NCBI GenBank assembly: GCA_947501935.1
Contig: CANMXU010000002.1
Coordinates: forward strand, 124,001-188,000
Source of the DNA: an uncultured Alteromonadaceae bacterium
Lineage (GTDB): Bacteria > Pseudomonadota > Gammaproteobacteria > Enterobacterales > Alteromonadaceae
DNA: 64,000 nt
Direction of reading: 5' to 3'
Each line of letters opens with the position of its first letter. Within the stretch, counting starts at the first letter, position 1. Under the pieces are notes generated by a model that was not told where the DNA came from, searched no databases, and saw only the letters and a program-made list of their open reading frames with translations. Made by a program: the position numbers and the translations under genes. Shown here piece by piece: positions 57,462 through 64,000 of this stretch.

Positions 57462-59096
57462 ATGACTTCTCAAACCAATGTTGAAAAAGCCGTAATAGCT
57501 AACACCACTACCCAAACCATAGAAGAAAGCTCAAAAGGGAATACAGAAGAAAATGCAAAACAAAACACCACCGCGCAATGGCAACGCATTCACCCTATTG
57601 GCATTATTTACTTTTTAGCCAAGTTTATTAAAGGCTTTATTAGTAACTTTATCTTTGTGCTGCCGGCAATTTTCATTAGCTTTAATAAGCTAACTGAAAA
57701 TCCTGAAATTTGGCTGCCCGTGCTGTTAGGTTTAGTCAGTTTGTTATTGCTAAGCACAGGACTTAGCTTTTATTTTTTTCAATATCGCCTTAATAACGAT
57801 CACATTGAAATTCGCTCTGGGGTTATTTCAAAAAAGCACCTCAACTTACCCTTTGCACGCATTCAAAACGTAAAACTTGAACAGCCACTTTACTACCGCT
57901 GGTTTAACTATACCTGCTTAGCGCTAGACACTGCCGGCTCAGCCAAACAAGAAGCCAAAGTAGTCGCTCTAAAAAGTGAATTTGCCGAGCAGCTTAAAGC
58001 GGAAATTTTAGCGCAACACCAAACAGATAATACCGAACAAGCAAGCACCAACAATAGTGAACAAGCAGCCGTAACTAAGCAAAATGCTAATACCGAACAG
58101 CTACTCAATACCCGTTCAATACAAGACCTTATTATTCATGGTTTAACCAATAACCGCATTTGGATTTTTCTTGGCGGTTTAGCACCTTTTTTTGATGATA
58201 TTGGCAATTACCTAGTGACCCTTTTCAAAGGTTTAGGCATTGATATAGAGCAATTGTTAACGTTTGCCGACAAGCCTGTGTGGCAAATAGGGCTTTATGC
58301 ATTAACTTTAACGATAATTTTTCTATTGGTTATTTCACTGTTTTCCATTGCTGGCTCGGTTATTACTTTTTATAACTACACCCTAACCAAATTAGGCGAC
58401 AAATATATTCGTCGCAGTGGCTTAATAACCAAACATGAAGTCACCATGCGCTTGTCTCGCTTGCAAATGATCGTAAAGCAGCAAGACTGGTTAGATTTGC
58501 TATTAAAACGCATCAATTTAAAATATGAACAAATTAATACTTCCGCAGCTCCTAACGAAGTGAATGCCCAGAGCAATAAAATTATTGTGCCGTCAATTTA
58601 TCCTAATGAATGTACAGCACTTATTAATGATGTTTACCCTGAAAATAAAATGTCGACGGTAAGCTATCAGTCAATTAGCAAACATTTTTTAGTGCGCAAC
58701 TTAGGGTTTGTATTAACGCCCATATTTGTGCCATTGCTTGGTTTATTTGCTTTTAGCGGCCCTGCTGAAATGGTAGTTGGCTCAGTTGCCGCTTATAGCT
58801 TTTTGGCTTTACTTATTGTTATGCGTTGGTATCGTTGGGGCTATGCCAGTGACGACAAGTTTATTTATATTCGCAAAGGTTTTTTTGGCGTTGACTATTA
58901 CTGCTTCCCTATTTACAAAGTACAGCAAGTACAAGTTAAACAAAGCTGGTTTTTAAAGCGCAAGCAGCTTTGTTCTATCGAATTAATTCTGGCGGCAGGT
59001 ATGCAATCAATCCCATTTATTAATGATAATATTGGCTTGATATTAGCCGATAAAACCTTATTTGCAGTAGAAAGTACGTCTAAGTCTTGGATGTAA
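57462..59096 (+). CDS. Multi-PH-domain membrane protein, YdbT-like
   Basis: A 544-residue polytopic protein with three bPH2 domains. The first is near FQYRLNNDHIEIRSGVIS/KKHLNLPFARIQNVKLEQ, the second near KLGDKYIRRSGLITKHEVTM and the third near DDKFIYIRKGFFGVDYYCFP. They are separated by pairs of membrane helices (about 48-105, 245-305 and 405-455). A Gln/Asn/Thr-rich insertion (about 183-215) follows the first domain. Likely in the inner membrane with its YdbS-like partner. The ribosome site is weak (GGTGAC). A palindromic element lies 29 bp past the stop. Confidence 0.87.
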   Translation: MTSQTNVEKAVIANTTTQTIEESSKGNTEENAKQNTTAQWQRIHPIGIIYFLAKFIKGFISNFIFVLPAIFISFNKLTENPEIWLPVLLGLVSLLLLSTGLSFYFFQYRLNNDHIEIRSGVISKKHLNLPFARIQNVKLEQPLYYRWFNYTCLALDTAGSAKQEAKVVALKSEFAEQLKAEILAQHQTDNTEQASTNNSEQAAVTKQNANTEQLLNTRSIQDLIIHGLTNNRIWIFLGGLAPFFDDIGNYLVTLFKGLGIDIEQLLTFADKPVWQIGLYALTLTIIFLLVISLFSIAGSVITFYNYTLTKLGDKYIRRSGLITKHEVTMRLSRLQMIVKQQDWLDLLLKRINLKYEQINTSAAPNEVNAQSNKIIVPSIYPNECTALINDVYPENKMSTVSYQSISKHFLVRNLGFVLTPIFVPLLGLFAFSGPAEMVVGSVAAYSFLALLIVMRWYRWGYASDDKFIYIRKGFFGVDYYCFPIYKVQQVQVKQSWFLKRKQLCSIELILAAGMQSIPFINDNIGLILADKTLFAVESTSKSWM

Positions 59097-59125
59097 ACAA
59101 ACGTGGTAAATTCGGGGCCTAAATT

Positions 59126-59200
59126 GAGGTCGGTGACATAAGTTGTTATTACGCAATAGCCGCGGATTATCGGAGACTCGATGAAAGTGTCACCTACAAC
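59126..59200. repeat. 75-bp palindromic element, copy 2 (degenerate right arm)
   Basis: Left arm GAGGTCGGTGACA (59126-59138), right arm TGTCACCTACAAC (59188-59200), core with TTACGCAATAGC and GGATTATCGG. Same length and orientation as copies 1 and 3. Confidence 0.8.
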
Positions 59201-59256
59201 TAAAGTTTTCACTCCAATCACTGAGCAAAACATTATGTCAAAGAGAGTTTAATTTG

Positions 59257-59832
59257 ATGCCTATACCCGAACCATCGAAAATAATACCATTTTCAACATC
59301 AAAAAAACTCAGTCAGTGGCTCAAGCTGAATCACCTCACTGAAAATGAATTATGGATAAAAATATACAAGAAAAATTCAGGCATTCAGAGCGTGACTTGG
59401 GATGATGTCGTGATTGAGTCTTTATGCTGGGGCTGGATCGACGGCGTTAAGAAATCACTTGATGACCAAGCCTATCTTCAGCGCATTACTCCCAGAAAAG
59501 CGCGAAGCAACTGGTCTAAAAGGAACACAGAGCATGCTGAACGTTTGATAAGTGAAGGCAAAATGATGGAGTCAGGACTCGTGCATATTCGTGCTGCAAA
59601 AGCTGACGGTCGTTGGGAAAAAGCTTATGTAGTAAGTGAAATGGAAGTGCCTGCGGACTTTCTAGCAGCATTGGAGAGTAAGTCCAAGGTGAAGCTATTT
59701 TTTGAAACACTTAATAAATCGAGTCGTTATGTGATCGCTTACGGATTAATAAGTGCAAAGAAACCTGAAACTAGACAAAGGCGATTTACAAAATACATGA
59801 CAATGCTTGTTAATGAAGAAAAACCTAAATAA
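59257..59832 (+). CDS. YdeI/OmpD-associated family protein
   Basis: A 191-residue cytoplasmic protein of the YdeI/OmdA (DUF1801-neighbouring, bacteriocin-protection) family. Segments LWIKIYKKNSGIQSVTWDDV, ESLCWGWIDGVKKSLDD, QRITPRKARSNWSKRNTEHA and a basic C-terminal SAKKPETRQRRFTKYM are characteristic. The biochemical role of the family is unclear. The ATG at 59257 follows an AAGAGAG ribosome site. It is flanked on both sides by copies of the 75-bp palindromic element, so it may be an accessory gene. Confidence 0.85.
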   Translation: MPIPEPSKIIPFSTSKKLSQWLKLNHLTENELWIKIYKKNSGIQSVTWDDVVIESLCWGWIDGVKKSLDDQAYLQRITPRKARSNWSKRNTEHAERLISEGKMMESGLVHIRAAKADGRWEKAYVVSEMEVPADFLAALESKSKVKLFFETLNKSSRYVIAYGLISAKKPETRQRRFTKYMTMLVNEEKPK

Positions 59833-59869
59833 ATAGCATTACACATACTTAAAATTGGGGGCTAAAATC

Positions 59870-59944
59870 GGGGTCGGTGACATAATTCGAAATTACGTAA
59901 TAGCCTTAGATTATCAGTGACTATATAAAGCTGTCACCGCCCCC
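59870..59944. repeat. 75-bp palindromic element, copy 3 (near-complete)
   Basis: Left arm GGGGTCGGTGACA (59870-59882), right arm TGTCACCGCCCCC (59932-59944), core with ATTACGTAATAGCC and GATTATC. It lies between the YdeI-like gene and the convergent lipoprotein gene. Confidence 0.85.
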
Positions 59945-59983
59945 TACAATTTGTGAAAAAAGTTTTTAACTACAAAATAATTA

Positions 59984-60508
59984 TTATTCACCTGTGTCAT
60001 TTTGTACTGACAAATTAAACGTTTTTACATCACAGTTATTAAGGGCGTCACAGCCTTTTATGATAAAACTTAGATTTGATAAATCTTTCTCCTGAAAGTA
60101 CATACTACCTAAAGAATCAGTTCCAATCGCGCAAGCTAAGCTATTGCCGTCAACGCTACATTGAACTTCACCCGTAGCATTCGGACAAAGTGAAAAGGTT
60201 TCATTACCGCATTTAAGCGCTACTATTTTATTGTTGTTAGAAGGTGCTGCGCCATTAGCTGATAAATATAAATCTATTCTATAGGCTTCTGCGGTAGGTG
60301 CTACCCATTGAACCTCAAAGTGCCTACTTTCTGTTACCGTAACTTGTTCACCTTGATAATAATCTCGGGCGTCAAATCTGATATTTTGTAAGGTAAAGAG
60401 CCCCTGTTCATCAGGTAAGTTATCAATATTTGGTGATTCCCCATCAGAACCGCCGCCTCCACAAGCGCTTAGCACGAATAAACTTATGGCGAGTAAAATA
60501 TGTTTCAT
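59984..60508 (-). CDS. Hypothetical lipoprotein with glycine-rich linker
   Basis: Not recognised. 174 residues from the ATG at 60508, which has AAGGAC 5 nt upstream. Signal MKHILLAISLFVLSAC gives a lipidated Cys followed by GGGGSDGES, an outer-membrane tether typical of marine gammaproteobacteria. The rest is a beta-rich domain (LFTLQNIRFDARDYYQG, HFEVQWVAPTAEAYRIDLYL) with five further cysteines (such as LKCGNETFSLC, CSVDGNSLAC and KGCDALNNCD), suggesting disulfides. An Ig- or CBM-like sandwich is possible. Confidence 0.7.
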   Translation of the reverse strand: MKHILLAISLFVLSACGGGGSDGESPNIDNLPDEQGLFTLQNIRFDARDYYQGEQVTVTESRHFEVQWVAPTAEAYRIDLYLSANGAAPSNNNKIVALKCGNETFSLCPNATGEVQCSVDGNSLACAIGTDSLGSMYFQEKDLSNLSFIIKGCDALNNCDVKTFNLSVQNDTGE

Positions 60509-60585
60509 AAATGTCCTTATTATTAAATTATATGTATTCCACACTTGGCTGTTCTGTAGTCTAAATTGTCGTGTTCAATAAATTT

Positions 60586-60647
60586 GGGGGCGGTGACATA
60601 ATTTGAAATTACGTAATAGCCACGGGTTATCTGCACTCTATATAGGT
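60586..60647. repeat. 75-bp palindromic element, copy 4 (right arm missing)
   Basis: Left arm GGGGGCGGTGACA (60586-60598) and a core nearly identical to copy 3 (AAATTACGTAATAGCC) run into the 3' end of the GNAT gene. The expected right arm at 60648-60660 is replaced by coding sequence. Confidence 0.75.
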
Positions 60648-61105
60648 TTTATCATATGAACAGTTTCGGGCTTAAATCCTAAATTTTGGTAGAAAGTATC
60701 TGCTTTTTTATTATTTGCAAAGACCTCGAGATGTAACAACCTACACCCTAAGTTTTTAGCCCACTTTTCACCATGTTCAATTAAAAGTTTACCTAACCCC
60801 AAACCTTGCGATCTAGGTGATACGGCAAGCAGCGGTATCGTTCCACAAATTTCACCTGAAATTCCATCTTTATGTGTTCGTACATGAATAAAACCCATTG
60901 AAACGCTATTAACCTCAACGATAAAGGTTATATTGGGTTCTGATGTTTCAGCTAGCATTTCAGCAATATAATCATCTTGCATTTTTTGAATTGCTTCATC
61001 GCTATGCCAATCTAACTGAGCCACTTCAGCTAAGTAAGGAGACAGCTCGAAAATAAATGAATGATCACTTTTTTGTGCTTCTCTAATTACAACTAAATTA
61101 TCCAT
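60638..61105 (-). CDS. GNAT family N-acetyltransferase
   Basis: A 155-residue acetyl-CoA-dependent transferase. Strand beta-4 with acyl-CoA loop reads PLLAVSPRSQGLGLGKLLIE, with the Q/RxxGxG/A pyrophosphate-binding motif as SQGLGLG; FYQNLGFKPE near the end is the usual alpha-4/beta-7. The substrate is unknown. AAGGTC precedes the ATG. The stop codon (TAG at 60638-60640) and the last codons overlap the truncated palindromic element, so the C-terminus may have been altered by it. Confidence 0.85.
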   Translation of the reverse strand: MDNLVVIREAQKSDHSFIFELSPYLAEVAQLDWHSDEAIQKMQDDYIAEMLAETSEPNITFIVEVNSVSMGFIHVRTHKDGISGEICGTIPLLAVSPRSQGLGLGKLLIEHGEKWAKNLGCRLLHLEVFANNKKADTFYQNLGFKPETVHMIKPI

Positions 61106-61173
61106 ATGACCTTTTTAATATTGTTCGTAAACTCGAATTGCCGCTGCCCCGTTATCTCAAACCCATGAATTCG

Positions 61174-61839
61174 CTATTTGCTATCTTCAACGCGAATTTT
61201 TGCTTGAATAATTTTTATTTCTTTTTTCGTTTTACCAGAGCGATTTCCCAATTCTTCAAACTTAGCAAGCACATCAACTTGACTATCAACGACTTCGCCA
61301 AACACTGTATGACGTCCGTCTAAGTGAGGTGTTGCTGTAAAGGTTAGAAAAAACTGGCTGCCATCCGTATTGGGGCCCGCGTTAGCCATGCTTAACATAC
61401 CTGCTTTATGATGTGTCGCTCGTTCATTCGTTTCATCGAATTCACCTGCATAGCGATAACCGGGATTGCCACGACCATTACCTAGCGGATCACCGCCTTG
61501 TGCCATAAAACCAGGAATTACCCGGTGGAAAATTAAATCATCATAAAAACCTAAACGGGTTAAATACATGGTACTGGTAACATGCATAGGTGCAACGTCA
61601 TGAAATAGCTCAATACTAATTAACCCTTCAGAAGTGGTAAGATCCCAGTAATATTTTTTGTTTTCAGTAAATGTTACCTGTTCAGGTTGGCTTAACTCGG
61701 TTTTCCAATTTACATTTGATTTATCAATAGCTTGTTTAGCAATGAGTTTATCAATCTCAGACACAGCTAAGTCGGGTTTTGAACAACCAAAAACAAACAA
61801 TATGGCACATAGCGGCAATAATTTTAAAAATGATTTCAT
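61174..61839 (-). CDS. Lipidated cyclophilin-type peptidyl-prolyl isomerase
   Basis: A 221-residue protein with lipobox LFVFGC, placing it at a periplasmic membrane face, then a linker and a cyclophilin domain (about 65-215). Active-site text is FHRVIPGFMAQGGDP, with the catalytic Arg in FHRV and the MAQGG motif; GMLSMANAGPNTDGSQFFLT and HLDGRHTVFGEV follow. It isomerises Xaa-Pro bonds during envelope protein folding. The conserved Trp of cyclosporin-sensitive forms is not seen in the HLDGRH segment, as usual for bacterial enzymes. Confidence 0.92.
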   Translation of the reverse strand: MKSFLKLLPLCAILFVFGCSKPDLAVSEIDKLIAKQAIDKSNVNWKTELSQPEQVTFTENKKYYWDLTTSEGLISIELFHDVAPMHVTSTMYLTRLGFYDDLIFHRVIPGFMAQGGDPLGNGRGNPGYRYAGEFDETNERATHHKAGMLSMANAGPNTDGSQFFLTFTATPHLDGRHTVFGEVVDSQVDVLAKFEELGNRSGKTKKEIKIIQAKIRVEDSK

Positions 61840-61978
61840 TGGAATTAATTAGATTATTGAAAAAGTTAGCAGATAAAATATCAGGCTTGAAAGGAATGTA
61901 AAGAAGCTAAGAGAAGATTATTTTGATTAATAAGTGTTTTATATTTTGTACTTTCAAACATGAATGTATTTAAAGCAA

Positions 61979-62016
61979 AAAAGGGGTCGGTGACAAACGT
62001 GTCACCGACCCCTTTT
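61979..62016 (-). terminator. Hairpin made from palindromic-element arms; likely ilvA terminator (copy 5)
   Basis: AAAAGGGGTCGGTGACA (61979-61995) and its perfect inverse (62000-62016) are separated only by AACG. The arms are identical to those of the 75-bp elements but the core is missing. It lies 42 bp past the ilvA stop and on the minus strand ends in TTTTTT, so it can work as an intrinsic terminator. Confidence 0.8.
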
Positions 62017-62058
62017 AAATTCTTTAAGCTTTTAACTTGTTACTTCAAACTTACTTAC

Positions 62059-63624
62059 TTAACTACCCAAAAACGCTTGGTACGCTGGGTTACCCGTTTC
62101 TTCATGCCATTGATAACCTAAGGCGTCAAGGTGCGCAAAAAACTCTTTTTCCTGCTCATTTTTAACGGCAAAACCTGCTAGTACCTGACCAAACGCTGCG
62201 CCGTGGTTACGATAATGAAATAATGAAATATTCCATAATTCGCCTAAGTTATCTAAGAACTTGTCTAACGCGCCCGGGTATTCAGGAAATTCAAAGCGGA
62301 AAATACGCTCTGGTGCGGTAATTGGCGTTTTACCGCCGATCATATAACGCACGTGTAATTTCGCTAACTCGTTATCAGTAAAGTCGTTTACTTGATAACC
62401 GTTATCGCTCAGCATTGTGATCAACTCACTACGCTCTTCGTCACCTGACAAACGCACACCAACAAAAATATTGGCTTGTTCATTACCAACATAGCGGTAG
62501 TTAAATTCAGTGATCGCGCGGCCACCTAGGTCATGACAAAAACGACGGAAGCTGCCTTTTACTTCTGGAATGGTTACTGAAAGTACCGCTTCTTTTTTCT
62601 CGCCTAATTCACAACGCTCAGAGATATATCTAAGGGTGTGAAAGTTCATATTGGCGCCAGAAAGTATCGCCACTAATGATTCATTGCCGCCGGTACCTGC
62701 TACGGCATTAGTTTGACAATATTTTTTAACGCCCGCTAGCGATAACGCGCCTGCAGGTTCAGCAATTACGCGAGTATGTTCAAAAATATCTTTTATCGCG
62801 GCACATATTTCGTCGGTTGATACGGTGATCACTTCATCACAATAACGTTTGATCAAATCAAAGGTGTGTTCACCGATGCGTTTTACCGCAACGCCGTCGG
62901 CAAATAAGCCCACTTGGTCAAGGTCAACCGGTGTGCCTGCATCAAGCGCTGCTTTTAAACAGGCAGAGTCTTGTGCTTCTACACCAATCACTTTAATTTC
63001 AGGACGTAGCTGTTTTAAATAAACCGCCATGCCTGCTAATAAACCACCGCCACCAACGGGAATAAAGACCACTTCGGCATTAGGTAGTTGCTGTAATAAT
63101 TCTTTAGCAACCGTGCCTTGGCCGGCAATAACTTCAGCGTCGTCAAACGGGTGAATTAACGTTTTCTTTTCTTCAACGGCGCACTTTACTGAAGCGGCTT
63201 GCGCTTCGTTAAAGCTTTTGCCAAATAAACGCACTTCACCACCCAAACGGCGAACATTATCCACTTTAATGTCGGGTGTGGTGATCGGCATAAATATGGT
63301 CGCTTTTATGCCTAGTTTATTCGCTGCTAAGGCTAAACCTTGGGCATGATTACCCGCTGAAGCTGCCACCACACCATGTATGCATTGTTCTTCAGTTAAG
63401 CTGGCTAACTTGTTGTAAGCGCCACGTAACTTAAAAGAATGCACGGGTTGTTGGTCTTCACGTTTTAAGTAAATTTGATTATTTAACCGTGACGATAATT
63501 TGTTTAGCGGCGTTAAATCTGTTTCAACGGCAACATCGTATACTGGCGCCAACAAAATGCGGCGCAAGTAGTCTAATCCAAGTGCGTTGTTTTCTAACAT
63601 TGCCAAACTTTCAGCTTCGGTCAT
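62059..63624 (-). CDS. ilvA: Biosynthetic threonine dehydratase
   Basis: A 521-residue fold-II PLP enzyme that deaminates threonine to 2-oxobutanoate, the entry to isoleucine. The PLP lysine is K65 in HSFKLRGAY; SAGNHAQGLA and the phosphate-binding GGGGLLAGMA follow. Two C-terminal ACT-like regulatory domains (about 335-420 and 430-515) mark the isoleucine-inhibited biosynthetic form rather than the catabolic TdcB. GGAAAACCC precedes the ATG. It follows ilvD by 45 bp on the same strand. Confidence 0.96.
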   Translation of the reverse strand: MTEAESLAMLENNALGLDYLRRILLAPVYDVAVETDLTPLNKLSSRLNNQIYLKREDQQPVHSFKLRGAYNKLASLTEEQCIHGVVAASAGNHAQGLALAANKLGIKATIFMPITTPDIKVDNVRRLGGEVRLFGKSFNEAQAASVKCAVEEKKTLIHPFDDAEVIAGQGTVAKELLQQLPNAEVVFIPVGGGGLLAGMAVYLKQLRPEIKVIGVEAQDSACLKAALDAGTPVDLDQVGLFADGVAVKRIGEHTFDLIKRYCDEVITVSTDEICAAIKDIFEHTRVIAEPAGALSLAGVKKYCQTNAVAGTGGNESLVAILSGANMNFHTLRYISERCELGEKKEAVLSVTIPEVKGSFRRFCHDLGGRAITEFNYRYVGNEQANIFVGVRLSGDEERSELITMLSDNGYQVNDFTDNELAKLHVRYMIGGKTPITAPERIFRFEFPEYPGALDKFLDNLGELWNISLFHYRNHGAAFGQVLAGFAVKNEQEKEFFAHLDALGYQWHEETGNPAYQAFLGS

Positions 63625-63669
63625 GGGTTTTCCTTTATGTCGCTAATATTTACTTTTAGCGCTAACTGT

Positions 63670-64000
63670 TTACTCTTCACCATCAAGTAATGCACGGTTA
63701 CGTACTGCGCCTTTATCAGCACTGGTGGCTAACATTGCGTAGTTTTTCAATGCGTAGCTAATTGGACGAATACGGTCAACTGGTTTCCAAGCGCCTTTGC
63801 CTTTAGCTACCATAGCTGCACGACGAGCTTCAATTTCAGCTTCCGATACTTGTAAAGAAATTTCACGGGTAGGAATATCAATGTGAATGATATCGCCTTG
63901 CTCAACTAAAGCGATAGTACCGCCGTCAGCGGCTTCTGGTGAAACATGACCAATAGATAAACCTGAAGTACCGCCAGAGAAACGACCGTCAGTTAACAAT
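63670..64000 (-). CDS. ilvD: Dihydroxy-acid dehydratase, C-terminal part (cut by window edge)
   Basis: About 110 C-terminal residues of an iron-sulfur dehydratase of branched-chain amino acid synthesis. [20 protein letters not shown] is the strictly conserved C-terminal-domain motif of the IlvD/Edd family. The end [20 protein letters not shown] fits IlvD rather than 6-phosphogluconate dehydratase, and so does the adjacent ilvA. The 5' portion lies beyond the right edge. Confidence 0.93.
   Translation of the reverse strand, partial: LLTDGRFSGGTSGLSIGHVSPEAADGGTIALVEQGDIIHIDIPTREISLQVSEAEIEARRAAMVAKGKGAWKPVDRIRPISYALKNYAMLATSADKGAVRNRALLDGEE

Noticed and set aside
55979..62016. CRISPR array
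   Set aside because: The repeated units are palindromic, hundreds to thousands of bases apart, separated by genes and differ in core sequence; there are no regular spacers and no cas genes.

Overview
The window is chromosomal DNA of a low-GC marine gammaproteobacterium. Gene order and protein style point to Alteromonadales, probably Colwelliaceae (Colwellia or Thalassotalea type). This rests on the nnr-tsaE-amiB-mutL-miaA-hfq-hflX-hflK-hflC chain, the cyaY/lptM-lysA-dapF-DUF484-HAD-uvrD block, hemCDXY, and several marine-type envelope proteins. No rRNA, tRNA, CRISPR array, prophage or intact transposase gene was seen. Layout: 1-7.7 kb holds the start of a TonB-dependent receptor, an unrecognised six-helix membrane protein, a putrescine catabolic operon (spuA-spuB-spuC order), a 4HBT-type thioesterase and rep. 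7.8-12.3 kb holds ubiK, a MITE-like element, a malic enzyme, a 0.9-kb gene-free stretch with a nested palindromic repeat, purA and a DUF2065 gene. 12.4-22.5 kb is the conserved minus-strand superoperon from nnr to hflC, with queG divergent from it. 23.7-33.9 kb holds a Sel1-repeat protein, a 1219-residue hybrid-kinase-like protein that has lost its phosphotransfer residues, then hemY, hemX, hemD, hemC and cyaY. 33.9-41.3 kb is the plus-strand block lptM, lysA, dapF, DUF484, yigB-like HAD, uvrD and a double-receiver GGDEF protein; xerC is missing from its usual place. 41.4-47.6 kb holds rarD, yigI, a two-gene segment of related secreted proteins bracketed by a 30-bp direct repeat, and an envelope operon including lpoB and ycfL homologues. 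48.3-53.8 kb is accessory: a PepSY protein and a siderophore receptor behind a Fur-like site, and a secreted GH16 glycoside hydrolase. 54-64 kb holds recQ, a VOC protein, two PH-domain membrane proteins, a YdeI-like protein, a lipoprotein, a GNAT acetyltransferase, a periplasmic cyclophilin, ilvA and the 3' part of ilvD. How it fits together: the superoperon links cell-wall splitting, tRNA modification, mismatch repair, RNA chaperoning and FtsH control. The hem and lysA/dapF blocks supply tetrapyrroles and lysine/diaminopimelate. The receptor, PepSY protein and GH16 enzyme suit iron and polysaccharide scavenging at sea. The least conventional signals are a family of 75-bp palindromic elements placed at gene 3' ends between 55.9 and 62.0 kb, the catalytically empty kinase-like protein next to hemY, and the repeat-bracketed two-gene insertion at 43-44.5 kb.
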